7,058 bases of DNA from Bacillota bacterium (GCA_003343765.1 QAKO01000053.1:1-7058), one strand, 5' to 3'. Shown: positions 1-6,299, counted from the first letter of the stretch. Notes: generated by a model not told the origin, from the sequence alone. Numbers and translations are program-made.

Positions 1-644
1 TCGTTCCCGACATTCATATTTCCTTTTGCATGGGCGATCAACTGCGGTTCACATCCGCCCTGCGCCATCAAAAAACAAAAAGTAATCATTTCCCGCTCTT
101 GAACGGTCAACCCTGCGCGCGTATAATAATCACCGAAACAGTTTGCCGACAGCCAACGGTTAATATGCCCGCTTTCCCCTTTGCCGGATTCGGAAAATCC
201 ACGCATTCCCTCTCCGAAAATTTCAACCTGAATTTGTTCGCCCGCTTTTGCACGATTTTGTTTTTCCGCTGTTTTCTTCCCCGCCAACGGCATACAGATC
301 CCCATTGCGGTTAACACCTCGTTCGTCGCTTTCAAAAAAGAAAACACTTTGCCGTAACCGAGATATGCCGTTGCCTGGTATAACATCTCCTTCACTTGTT
401 CGGGCAATACTCCCAGCCGCAGTGCCGCCGGCAGCATTTCACGATATGCATCCAACGTCTGACTCCCTGTCAACGCCGCCAGAATCGCCAAAAAACGCGT
501 TTTATCATTGAGTCCTGCAGTTTGCATCACTTCATCAAATGCAAAATCACAAAACAATTCTTTAAATTCCGGATCTGTTTCCGCAAAACAGATTTCACCG
601 TCCGGAAATATTTTGTTCAGAAACTCTTTTGCAGACTTAGTCAT
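1..644 (-). CDS. Carboxymuconolactone decarboxylase (CMD/AhpD-like) family protein, two CMD domains, 3' end outside window
   Basis: Translated by hand from the minus strand; 214 codons are present with no stop, so the C-terminus lies beyond the left edge. The ATG at 642-644 follows a perfect AAGGAGG nine bases upstream. Two CMD-like helical repeats can be seen. The first is at about residues 46-112, with the typical pattern of a leucine-rich helix, a GVLPEQVKEML stretch and then AYLGYGKVFSFLKA. The second starts at about residue 178 (LTVQEREMITF) and is cut by the edge. The second repeat keeps the family's Cys and His (C198, H205), seven residues apart. In the first repeat the matching segment, SQTLDAYREML from S61, has neither. 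Family members include gamma-carboxymuconolactone decarboxylase and AhpD-type peroxidase partners; which reaction applies here is unknown. It lies 32 bases after the cupin gene and is probably co-transcribed with it. The family call is fairly sure; the function is not. Confidence 0.82.
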   Translation of the reverse strand, partial: MTKSAKEFLNKIFPDGEICFAETDPEFKELFCDFAFDEVMQTAGLNDKTRFLAILAALTGSQTLDAYREMLPAALRLGVLPEQVKEMLYQATAYLGYGKVFSFLKATNEVLTAMGICMPLAGKKTAEKQNRAKAGEQIQVEIFGEGMRGFSESGKGESGHINRWLSANCFGDYYTRAGLTVQEREMITFCFLMAQGGCEPQLIAHAKGNMNVGN

Positions 645-653
645 ACCGACCGA

Positions 654-660
654 CCTCCTT
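654..660 (-). promoter_or_regulatory. Ribosome binding site of the CMD-family gene
   Basis: The minus strand reads AAGGAGG, a full anti-16S match, nine bases before the ATG at 644. It fixes the start of the CMD-family gene, which has no stop inside the window. Confidence 0.8.
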
Positions 661-676
661 CACAACAAAAAAAACA

Positions 677-1084
677 TTACAGCTTTTTGTATTCTTCTTC
701 GGAGACATGTTCACACCATTCCGTCTTTCCGTTTTCCGCAGGGACTTCGATGGCAAGATGGACAAACCAACTGTCCTTTGCCGCTCCGTGCCAGTGTTTT
801 ACATTGGCGGGAATGTTGACCACATCCCCCGCTTTCAAAGCGCGTGCCTGCTTTCCCCATTCCTGATACCAGCCTTTCCCGGCCGTAACGAGCAAAATTT
901 GTCCGCCGCCCTTTTCCGCACAATGTATGTGCCAATTATTTCGGCACCCCGGTTCGAACGTTACATTCCCGATCGCAACCTGCTCCGTCGACAACATATT
1001 CAAAAAACTCTGCCCGACAAAATATTGTCCGTACGGATTCTTTTCCCCTCGCGAAAAAATTTCTTCAACTTCCTGAATGCTCAT
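677..1084 (-). CDS. Small single-domain cupin protein
   Basis: 135 residues, the usual size of a one-domain cupin. Both conserved cupin motifs can be read. Motif 1 runs from G46 through H52 and H54 to G69, with Q62 at the position that is normally the metal-binding Glu (six residues before G69). Motif 2 runs from G86 through P92 to H97, followed by H99. H52, H54, Q62 and H97 are therefore the likely metal ligands. The start at 1084 is chosen because an AGGAG at 1092-1096 sits seven bases upstream. A longer in-frame ATG at 1168 would overlap the end of the acetyltransferase gene and has no reason to be used. The gene lies 44 bases after that gene and 32 bases before the CMD-family gene. From memory, cupins of this WHIH/KHWHG type are often next to CMD-family genes in bacteria, which suggests a shared pathway. 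No signal peptide, so it is probably cytoplasmic. The substrate is unknown. Confidence 0.87.
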   Translation of the reverse strand: MSIQEVEEIFSRGEKNPYGQYFVGQSFLNMLSTEQVAIGNVTFEPGCRNNWHIHCAEKGGGQILLVTAGKGWYQEWGKQARALKAGDVVNIPANVKHWHGAAKDSWFVHLAIEVPAENGKTEWCEHVSEEEYKKL

Positions 1085-1128
1085 GCGTTTTCTCCTTTTG
1101 TTTATATTTACAGAAAATCTGAACGACT

Positions 1129-1773
1129 TTACTCTAAATTCTGGTTTTTCGGTTTGCGGAGCAGACAATATTCACACAAATCAAAATCGCCCGAAAAACT
1201 TTCAAAAAGTTCAAACCCGTAATGGCGGTACATATCCAGATTTGCCGCATTGTGCGTCTCCAAAGCAACCTGAACTCCGTTTTTGTCCGCATATTCCAAT
1301 ACGGGCGCGATCAGTTTGTGCGCAAGCCCCTTTCCGTGAAACGCTTTCCGTACCGCAAAGTACACGATATGGATCGTATTTTTCCCCGCCTTTGCGACCC
1401 AATCGGAGGAAAGATAATTTTTCGCCCGACGAAAATTTTCCGCGATCTCACCCGTCTCGTCGTCTTCGATCAGACGCTGCTCCGTCAGGTATGCAAAATA
1501 CCGTTCCGCAAGGTATTTCCGCACCCCTTTGTGCTCCGCCGGATCTTCCAGCATGATCAACCCGTTCACCTGCGGAGAATCCGCATACATATCGCAATAT
1601 TGTGCCAATTCGTTTGCATCACAGTCAAACACTTCGGGCAAAATTTCCATGCGCTGTGCGCGTTCGGGTATCAATGCCCGATACAACGGGTCTTCAAAAA
1701 AACATTCGGTCAGCGTCTCGATGACCGCACCGAAATCTTCCCTTCGCAATCGGTGTAAATCGGATATTTCCAT
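1129..1773 (-). CDS. GNAT-family N-acetyltransferase
   Basis: 214 residues. The GNAT fold is recognised from its acetyl-CoA binding region: beta strand 4 at about residues 134-141 (IHIVYFAV) followed by the pyrophosphate loop HGKGLA at 146-151. This fits Q/R-x-x-G-x-G/A with His in the first position. Next come a helix (HKLIAPVLEYA) and the motif B segment VALETHNAANLDMYRHYGFEL (about 169-189), with the typical N..N/Y..YGF pattern. The N-terminal third carries the acceptor side and gives no substrate. The start at 1773 lies only two bases after the stop of the upstream peptidase gene (TAA, TT, ATG). There is no good ribosome binding site at normal distance: an AGAGG is about 16 bases away. 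Translational coupling to the peptidase is therefore likely. Same operon as the cupin gene downstream. The family is sure; the acetylated substrate (amine, antibiotic or protein) is unknown. Confidence 0.88.
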   Translation of the reverse strand: MEISDLHRLRREDFGAVIETLTECFFEDPLYRALIPERAQRMEILPEVFDCDANELAQYCDMYADSPQVNGLIMLEDPAEHKGVRKYLAERYFAYLTEQRLIEDDETGEIAENFRRAKNYLSSDWVAKAGKNTIHIVYFAVRKAFHGKGLAHKLIAPVLEYADKNGVQVALETHNAANLDMYRHYGFELFESFSGDFDLCEYCLLRKPKNQNLE

Positions 1774-1775
1774 AA

Positions 1776-3797
1776 TTATCGGTTCAACGCCTCTACGGCG
1801 ACTATCGCTCCTTGTAATTTCTGCGTCAATTTTTTAAGCCGAGCTGTTTCCGCTTCCAAAATATATTGCAGATTCTTCCGCTCTACGGCTATCTTTACAG
1901 CTAACTCTTCTTTCTCAAAAGTAAAATCCGGATCTTCTTCTTTACCCTTGCTCATCACTGCGCGCATGACTCCGAATAAATCAATGTGCCCCGTCAGCCT
2001 GCCGCTGCCCCAGGATCCGCGATCCGTCAGCGCCCGTGCCGTAAAATACGATGTTACGCCCCGCGCAAACGCTTCCGCATAACTGTTATCGTCCACCTCG
2101 ACCATCGCACATTTCGCCGCATCCGCATCGCCTTCCTCCAACGCCGCGATCGCTCTCTGCATATACTCGATATTCTTTTGTGCATTTTCATGCGGGAATA
2201 CAGACTTTTCATACCAATCCAGCGCCACAAAACTGTCTTCACAGTATTTGAACGCGTCCAGTATCACTGCCCCCGCAACACTCTCCCTTTCCTCCGGTTG
2301 TTTGGAATCATTTACGGCACAAATCATATCATACAGTTCTTCCGCCGTTTCCTCCGCCGTTTCGCCCGCGCGGAAAAGCTCTGCCGCAGCCGCCGTATCT
2401 GCATTCTCTCCCTTTACACTTCGCATCAATCGCCGCACACGCGTCGAGAAATCCATCGGCGGCAGCGCACAGCGGTCAAACGCCAATATAAGCCGCAAAT
2501 ACAGCCGATGATGAAAATAATAAATACGCGCATCATAAGACGTATCGTCGTCAAACTGCGAATGATAATGCGTCTCCATGAAACTGCCCGATGAAAAATC
2601 ATTTACCAGCGACGGCACGCCGCTGATCGCCATGGAAAAATCATCCGACCACGTCTGCACCGGACAAACGACGTCCGCCCCTTCCGGATAATATTCGTCA
2701 AACCCTTTCGGATCTTTGAGAAAATCCCGCAGAAAATGCTTGTACTCATATACACTGCGAATATAATGCTTTTTCCCGTGGGCGATCGCCGGAAGTTCCA
2801 GATTAATGTCTGCGATCATCCTGCCGCGCCAGTCATTCTGACCCTGCGTCATTTCCGCAAATGCGCCCGCCGACCAATCGTACCGCGAATTGATCTTGCC
2901 CCATTCTTCCGCCGCAAAGGCTATGAATACCAACGTCTTTTGAGGCTTGTACCCCGAACGAAGCAATGCCTGCGCCAACGACAACATCATCGATACGCCG
3001 CAATTGTCGTCCTCAAAACCATGAAAATAGGAATCATAATGCGCCGATACCGCGATCATCTGCGAAGTCTGACCAGGGATCATTCCGACAATATTGTATG
3101 TCGTAACTTTCTCCCGTACTTTCGACTGCGCATTCAAAACCACTTCCAGCCTGCCTTTCTTCATTTCCGAAAGCACCGCCGCCATATCCGATTTCGACAT
3201 TGAAAACGCAGGAGCGTTCGGCAATCCGCAGATATCCTGTGCGTTCAGCGCCGCCGGATCTACTTCTCCGTAACCCTTGTCCTGCACCGCAATCACTGCT
3301 GCGGCTCCCGCTAAATGCGCCTGGCACGCCGGATAATTGATCCACCATTCGTCTCGTTGATTGATACGGATCAATGCGATCTTTCCGCGCACATCCGTTT
3401 TTAAAAAATCTTTTTCCGTGCCTTTGCCGGCATCTACCAATTCCGTTTTTAAATCTTTTACTTCTAAATTTGTCTGATATCCGCCAAGACGGATCGTTCT
3501 CTCTCCATCTTCCGTCTGATACGTCAAAGTCGCCCCGCAAAATTCCCAGCCGTCCAGTACCACCGGGTGTTTTTCCGTTTTCAGCCCCATCTCACTCATC
3601 CGACGGTACAGAAATTCTCCCGCTTCAAATTCCGCCCGACTCCCCGCCGTGCGATAACCAAGTTCCGGATCGCTACGAAATTGTTCCAGATCCCGCGCCA
3701 ACGCATAAGAATATCCGACATCCAGCTCCTTTGCCGAACTTTCAAATAATTCCAGAAATTCTTCCGCCGTCATGCCGCCTCGCCTTTTCTCTATCAT
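1776..3797 (-). CDS. M28-family zinc aminopeptidase/carboxypeptidase with PA domain, cytoplasmic
   Basis: 673 residues from the chosen start. An N-terminal helical part (1-75) leads to a PA-domain-like region (about 116-215), which contains the glycine/alanine-rich AHLAGAAAVIAV segment. The M28 catalytic domain follows (about 230-440). Metal and catalytic residues can be placed: H253 and D255 in AHYDS, D263/D264 in EDDNCG, general base and ligand E297/E298 in AAEEWG, and H412 in HYHSQFDD. The ligand usually given as Asp in INLD is Glu here (E334 in INLELPA). The layout recalls glutamate carboxypeptidase II-like M28 enzymes. The C-terminal 225 residues are helical and end in a Lys/Glu-rich coiled-coil-like stretch; I do not recognise a domain there. 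No signal peptide or membrane segment, so it probably acts on peptides inside the cell. An earlier ATG at 3803 is only three bases from the ribosome binding site, whereas 3797 is nine bases away and preferred. First gene of a probable four-gene operon. Confidence 0.88.
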   Translation of the reverse strand: MIEKRRGGMTAEEFLELFESSAKELDVGYSYALARDLEQFRSDPELGYRTAGSRAEFEAGEFLYRRMSEMGLKTEKHPVVLDGWEFCGATLTYQTEDGERTIRLGGYQTNLEVKDLKTELVDAGKGTEKDFLKTDVRGKIALIRINQRDEWWINYPACQAHLAGAAAVIAVQDKGYGEVDPAALNAQDICGLPNAPAFSMSKSDMAAVLSEMKKGRLEVVLNAQSKVREKVTTYNIVGMIPGQTSQMIAVSAHYDSYFHGFEDDNCGVSMMLSLAQALLRSGYKPQKTLVFIAFAAEEWGKINSRYDWSAGAFAEMTQGQNDWRGRMIADINLELPAIAHGKKHYIRSVYEYKHFLRDFLKDPKGFDEYYPEGADVVCPVQTWSDDFSMAISGVPSLVNDFSSGSFMETHYHSQFDDDTSYDARIYYFHHRLYLRLILAFDRCALPPMDFSTRVRRLMRSVKGENADTAAAAELFRAGETAEETAEELYDMICAVNDSKQPEERESVAGAVILDAFKYCEDSFVALDWYEKSVFPHENAQKNIEYMQRAIAALEEGDADAAKCAMVEVDDNSYAEAFARGVTSYFTARALTDRGSWGSGRLTGHIDLFGVMRAVMSKGKEEDPDFTFEKEELAVKIAVERKNLQYILEAETARLKKLTQKLQGAIVAVEALNR

Positions 3798-3806
3798 TCG
3801 CATTCA

Positions 3807-3813
3807 CTCCTTT
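3807..3813 (-). promoter_or_regulatory. Ribosome binding site deciding the peptidase start
   Basis: The minus strand reads AAAGGAG. It is three bases from the ATG at 3803 and nine from the ATG at 3797, so the second ATG is the more likely start. The site also lies at or next to the predicted transcription start, which leaves a very short leader. Confidence 0.65.
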
Positions 3814-3818
3814 CGGGT

Positions 3819-3847
3819 ATTATAATACTCCTTCCCGCATAAGTCAA
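3819..3847 (-). promoter_or_regulatory. Sigma-A promoter of the peptidase-GNAT-cupin-CMD operon
   Basis: On the minus strand, TTGACT (3842-3847) and a perfect TATAAT (3819-3824) are separated by 17 bases. Transcription would start at about 3812-3814, only 15-17 bases before the ATG at 3797. No other promoter of this quality is seen before the downstream genes, whose gaps are 2, 44 and 32 bases, so this promoter probably drives all four genes. Confidence 0.82.
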
Positions 3848-4180
3848 TCCGTTGCACATCTTTGCCCGCATTCTTTCCTTTTTTCAATCAAAACCTGTAC
3901 TTTGCTCCCCGCCTTTTTACCCATGCACCCTTGACGATCTCAGAAAGCCTATACCTCTCTTTTTCCTATAAGAGCAATTTTGCAAAATATCGCCCGAAAC
4001 ATACAAACTGACGTCCATGCCGTAATCCTGCGTTGCAGAATGCCGACATCGCGATAAAATATCCCATAAAACAGGACTTGTAAAAGCCTGGAAAAGAGGC
4101 TTTTCGTATACCTTCTCATTGCTGTTACGGTCCTTGTCTTTAACCCTTTTTCTCCGACATTGACGGTGGTTTTGCCTGAT
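3848..4180. other. Intergenic stretch without a convincing gene
   Basis: About 330 bases between the operon promoter and the gdhA terminator. I see no coding region with a ribosome binding site and no tRNA. The longest minus-strand reading frame here (3949-4119, 56 codons) has no ribosome binding site and a composition unlike the neighbours. The stretch contains a 12-base perfect palindrome, ATTTTGCAAAAT, at 3977-3988 and a hairpin at 4082-4104. Confidence 0.6.
4082..4104. terminator. Possible weak bidirectional terminator hairpin
   Basis: AAAAGCCT (4082-4089) and AGGCTTTT (4097-4104) form a perfect 8-base stem with a 7-base loop. A-runs and T-runs flank the stem on both strands, so it resembles an intrinsic terminator in either direction. 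However, only four pairs are G-C. It lies about 76 bases beyond the gdhA terminator and could be a back-up, or an unrelated RNA structure. Confidence 0.35.
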
Positions 4181-4220
4181 AAATTAAAACGGCGGCAAGA
4201 CTGTTTCGTCTCTGCCGCCG
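4181..4220 (-). terminator. Rho-independent terminator of gdhA
   Basis: On the minus strand a GC-rich stem pairs 4213-4220 with 4190-4197 (CGGCGGCA against TGCCGCCG). It extends four more pairs (4208-4211 with 4198-4201) after a one-base bulge. The loop is six bases, and the stem is followed by TTTTAATTT. It begins about 48 bases after the gdhA stop codon, the right place and orientation to end that transcript. Confidence 0.85.
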
Positions 4221-4267
4221 CTTGTTATAATCCGAAAAATTTACCTCTTCCGGTTATAATCGATTTA

Positions 4268-5602
4268 TTACACCACGCCCTGCGCCATCATCGCTTCAGC
4301 AACTTTTTCAAAGCCGGCAATGTTCGCACCCACAACATAGTTGCCTTCAAAGCCGTATTTCTTCGCTGCCGCGTCGATGTTTTTGAAGATGTTGACCATG
4401 ATCCCTTTCAATTTTGCGTCCACTTCTTCAAAAGACCAGAACAGACGTCCGCTCGACTGCGCCATTTCCAGAGCCGACGTTGCAACGCCGCCCGCATTTG
4501 CCGCTTTGCCGGGCAGGAATACCACGCCGCTCTTCTGGAACACTTCCGTGCCTGCAAGCGTCGTAGGCATATTCGCGCCTTCACCGACCAGCTTCACGCC
4601 GTTTTTCACGAGGATCTTCGCCGATTCTTCGTCCAGCTCGTTCTGCGTTGCACAAGGAAGAGCTACGTCGCACTTCACCGTCCAGACGCCCTTGCATCCT
4701 TCATGGTATTCCGCACCTTTCACGCGCTGTGCATATTCCTTGATACGTCCGCGCTCCACTTCCTTGATCTGCTGTACAACATCCAGCTGAATACCGTTTT
4801 TGTCATATACGTAACCGTTGGAATCGCTCATCGTAACAACTTTTGCACCCAGCTGCTGTGCCTTTTCGCACGCGTAAATTGCAACGTTGCCCGATCCGCT
4901 GATCACAACCGTTTTCCCTTTGATCGAATCGCCCTTGCTGTTGAGAGCTTCTTCGGTAATATATACAAGCCCGTACCCGGTCGCCTCTTTGCGAGCCAGG
5001 GAACCGCCGTAAGAAAGTCCGCGCCCCGTCAGTACCCCGACATGCTCATTGCGGATACGCTTGTACTGTCCGAATAAATACCCGATCTCACGGCCGCCTA
5101 CGCCGATATCTCCGGCAGGAACGTCCGTATCCGCCCCGACATGACGATACAATTCCGTCATGAAGCTCTGGCAGAAACGCATGATCTCATTGTCGCTCTT
5201 GCCTTTCGGATCGAAGTTGGAACCGCCTTTGCCGCCGCCGATCGGAAGACCCGTCAGACTGTTTTTGAATATCTGCTCAAATCCAAGGAATTTGATGATC
5301 GAAAGATTCACAGACGGATGAAAACGCAAACCGCCCTTGTAAGGCCCGATCGCGCTGTTGAACTGCACGCGATACCCCTTGTTTACCTGCACATTCCCCT
5401 TATCGTCTACCCAAGGCACACGGAACATGACGACCCTTTCCGGTTCCACCAATCTTTCCAAAAGCCCCGCCTTTTCGTATTGAGGATTGGCTTCGATTGC
5501 CGCCTCCAGGCTGTGCAATACTTCCGTCGCAGCCTGATGGAATTCAGGTTCATTCGGATTCTGCTCCTTGATCCGCGCCAGAACGCTCTCTACATAAGAC
5601 AT
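4268..5602 (-). CDS. gdhA: NADP-specific glutamate dehydrogenase
   Basis: 444 residues, the usual size of the hexameric class I enzyme. It converts 2-oxoglutarate, ammonium and NADPH to glutamate and so assimilates ammonia in the cytoplasm. The substrate-binding and catalytic residues fall at the same positions as I recall for the Clostridium symbiosum enzyme: K89 in GPYKGGLRFHP, K113, K125 in GGGKGG and D165 in PAGDIGVGG. The nucleotide-binding domain starts with the Rossmann loop GSGNVA (236-241). The next strand ends in MSDSNGY (258-264), which resembles NADP-dependent enzymes such as that of E. coli, so NADPH is inferred rather than proven. The C-terminus, GANIAGFEKVAEAMMAQGV, is also typical. 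The start at 5602 has AGGAG nine bases upstream (5612-5616). An in-frame extension to 5665 would run through the promoter and is rejected. It is a single-gene unit with its own promoter and terminator. Confidence 0.97.
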   Translation of the reverse strand: MSYVESVLARIKEQNPNEPEFHQAATEVLHSLEAAIEANPQYEKAGLLERLVEPERVVMFRVPWVDDKGNVQVNKGYRVQFNSAIGPYKGGLRFHPSVNLSIIKFLGFEQIFKNSLTGLPIGGGKGGSNFDPKGKSDNEIMRFCQSFMTELYRHVGADTDVPAGDIGVGGREIGYLFGQYKRIRNEHVGVLTGRGLSYGGSLARKEATGYGLVYITEEALNSKGDSIKGKTVVISGSGNVAIYACEKAQQLGAKVVTMSDSNGYVYDKNGIQLDVVQQIKEVERGRIKEYAQRVKGAEYHEGCKGVWTVKCDVALPCATQNELDEESAKILVKNGVKLVGEGANMPTTLAGTEVFQKSGVVFLPGKAANAGGVATSALEMAQSSGRLFWSFEEVDAKLKGIMVNIFKNIDAAAKKYGFEGNYVVGANIAGFEKVAEAMMAQGVV

Positions 5603-5636
5603 AATTAAAAACTCCTTTGTTTTTATTCCGATATTC

Positions 5637-5665
5637 ATTGTACCATCAACAAAAAAATATTGCAA
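5637..5665 (-). promoter_or_regulatory. Sigma-A promoter of gdhA
   Basis: On the minus strand, TTGCAA (5660-5665) and TACAAT (5637-5642) are spaced 17 bases apart. Transcription would start near 5630, giving a leader of about 28 bases with AGGAG nine bases before the ATG. A small inverted repeat, GCAAA-N3-TTTGC (5662-5674), overlaps the -35 box. Confidence 0.65.
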
Positions 5666-5727
5666 ACAATTTGCCGTATCCGATCTATTAATAAATCTTA
5701 TACTATTTATAATTGTTGCTTAGAATA

Positions 5728-6204
5728 TCAGAAACGTCTGTACCCGCGCTCGTTCACATTCAATCCCCGCAGAGAGGAAAGCCCGCAGAACAATTCATCC
5801 GAAAACCAGTTTTTATCCTTTTCCGTTTCATCCCTGCATTCATCTGCATGAAAAGCGTTTTCCGCTTCGCCTGATACCTCCCTCTTTCGTACCAAGCTGC
5901 TCAGACTATTTTCATTTTTCACGCAGAAATCGCACTCCGTGCGCGCCTTTTCCGAAAAAAATTCAGTATAAAACGGCTTGTCCCCGCACTCACGGGTCTC
6001 CGCAATCCGTACGATCCGCATCAGCTTTTCCCAACCCTTTTCTTTCTCGATAGCCTTCTTTTCAATATCATAACCTGACCATACGGGCGAAAACACGGGT
6101 TTCCCCGCAGGAACGTCACAACGGACTACCCGATATTCCTTTGCCTGACCCATCAGGGGCATCGTCTTCACCTTCTTTTTTGAAAATATAGAAAAGATCC
6201 GCAT
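5728..6204 (-). CDS. Uncharacterised 158-residue protein
   Basis: I do not recognise a family. The start at 6204 is supported by GGAGGAG at 6209-6215, four to six bases upstream. The in-frame extension to 6321 would cover the divergent promoter region and overlap the start of the regulator gene, so it is rejected. The protein is hydrophilic and rich in Lys and Glu. It begins with a short hydrophobic-basic segment (MRIFSIFSKKKVK) too short for a signal peptide or membrane anchor. It has six cysteines (29, 73, 91, 94, 123, 140), including C91-x-x-C94, which by itself does not show metal binding. The region around residues 24-62 (a YRVVRCD segment, then PVFSPVWSGYDIEKK) looks most structured; the last 50 residues look poorly ordered. 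It is divergent from the WYL regulator and may be its target. It lies 125 bases upstream of gdhA on the same strand. That it is a real gene is likely from the ribosome binding site and open length. Confidence 0.68.
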   Translation of the reverse strand: MRIFSIFSKKKVKTMPLMGQAKEYRVVRCDVPAGKPVFSPVWSGYDIEKKAIEKEKGWEKLMRIVRIAETRECGDKPFYTEFFSEKARTECDFCVKNENSLSSLVRKREVSGEAENAFHADECRDETEKDKNWFSDELFCGLSSLRGLNVNERGYRRF

Positions 6205-6208
6205 TTTT

Positions 6209-6215
6209 CTCCTCC
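6209..6215 (-). promoter_or_regulatory. Ribosome binding site deciding the start of the 158-residue protein
   Basis: The minus strand reads GGAGGAG just before the ATG at 6204. It supports the 158-residue product over the longer 197-residue reading frame, whose first ATG has no such site. Confidence 0.7.
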
Positions 6216-6235
6216 GCTTCGTTATTTTCAAATGT

Positions 6236-6241
6236 ATTATA
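6236..6241 (-). promoter_or_regulatory. Likely -10 box for the 158-residue protein gene
   Basis: The minus strand reads a perfect TATAAT about 31 bases before the ATG at 6204. At 16-18 bases upstream there is no good -35 box; the 17-base position holds AATATC. The promoter may therefore be weak or need an activator. The inverted repeat at 6254-6268 covers its -35 region. Confidence 0.5.
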
Positions 6242-6252
6242 GCGCATAATAC

Positions 6253-6281
6253 TTGACAGATATTGTCATATATATTAAAAT
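6253..6281 (+). promoter_or_regulatory. Sigma-A promoter of the WYL regulator gene
   Basis: On the plus strand, a perfect TTGACA (6253-6258) and TAAAAT (6276-6281) are 17 bases apart. Transcription would start near 6288, about 22 bases before the ATG at 6310. The -35 box is part of the inverted repeat at 6254-6268. Confidence 0.75.
6254..6268. promoter_or_regulatory. Candidate operator, inverted repeat TGACA-N5-TGTCA
   Basis: Two perfect 5-base half-sites (6254-6258 and 6264-6268), centred on 6261. The repeat overlaps the -35 box of the plus-strand promoter and the -35 region of the opposing one. A dimer bound here would block the regulator's own promoter and could repress or activate the divergent gene. 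That it is an operator of the adjacent WYL regulator is inferred from position only. Confidence 0.5.
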
Positions 6282-6283
6282 AA

Positions 6284-6299
6284 TTGAAAAAATATTCAA
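6284..6299. repeat. Second inverted repeat, TTGAA-N6-TTCAA
   Basis: Perfect 5-base half-sites at 6284-6288 and 6295-6299, covering the predicted transcription start of the regulator gene. The half-sites differ from those of the upstream repeat. The AT-rich background makes a chance origin possible. Confidence 0.35.

Noticed and set aside
1085..1168. N-terminal extension of the cupin
   Set aside because: It overlaps the end of the GNAT gene, and a good ribosome binding site sits at the inner ATG (1084).
1986..2594. Plus-strand reading frame of about 200 codons opposite the peptidase
   Set aside because: It is Arg-rich shadow coding opposite the M28 gene, without a ribosome binding site or known motif.
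3795..3872. Possible 25-codon minus-strand leader peptide, ending at TGA over the peptidase ATG
   Set aside because: It spans the -35 and -10 boxes of the promoter, so the operon transcript would not contain its start.
3949..4119. Minus-strand reading frame of 56 codons in the intergenic stretch
   Set aside because: No ribosome binding site, no recognisable domain, and a composition rich in Arg, Phe and Cys unlike neighbouring proteins. It also contains the hairpin at 4082-4104. Chance open frame or a decayed remnant.
4160..5077. Long plus-strand reading frame opposite gdhA
   Set aside because: It is antisense to a clearly conserved enzyme and rich in His, Arg and Cys, as expected of a shadow frame.
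5603..5665. N-terminal extension of glutamate dehydrogenase
   Set aside because: It reads through the promoter and the ribosome binding site, and would add residues not found in the family.
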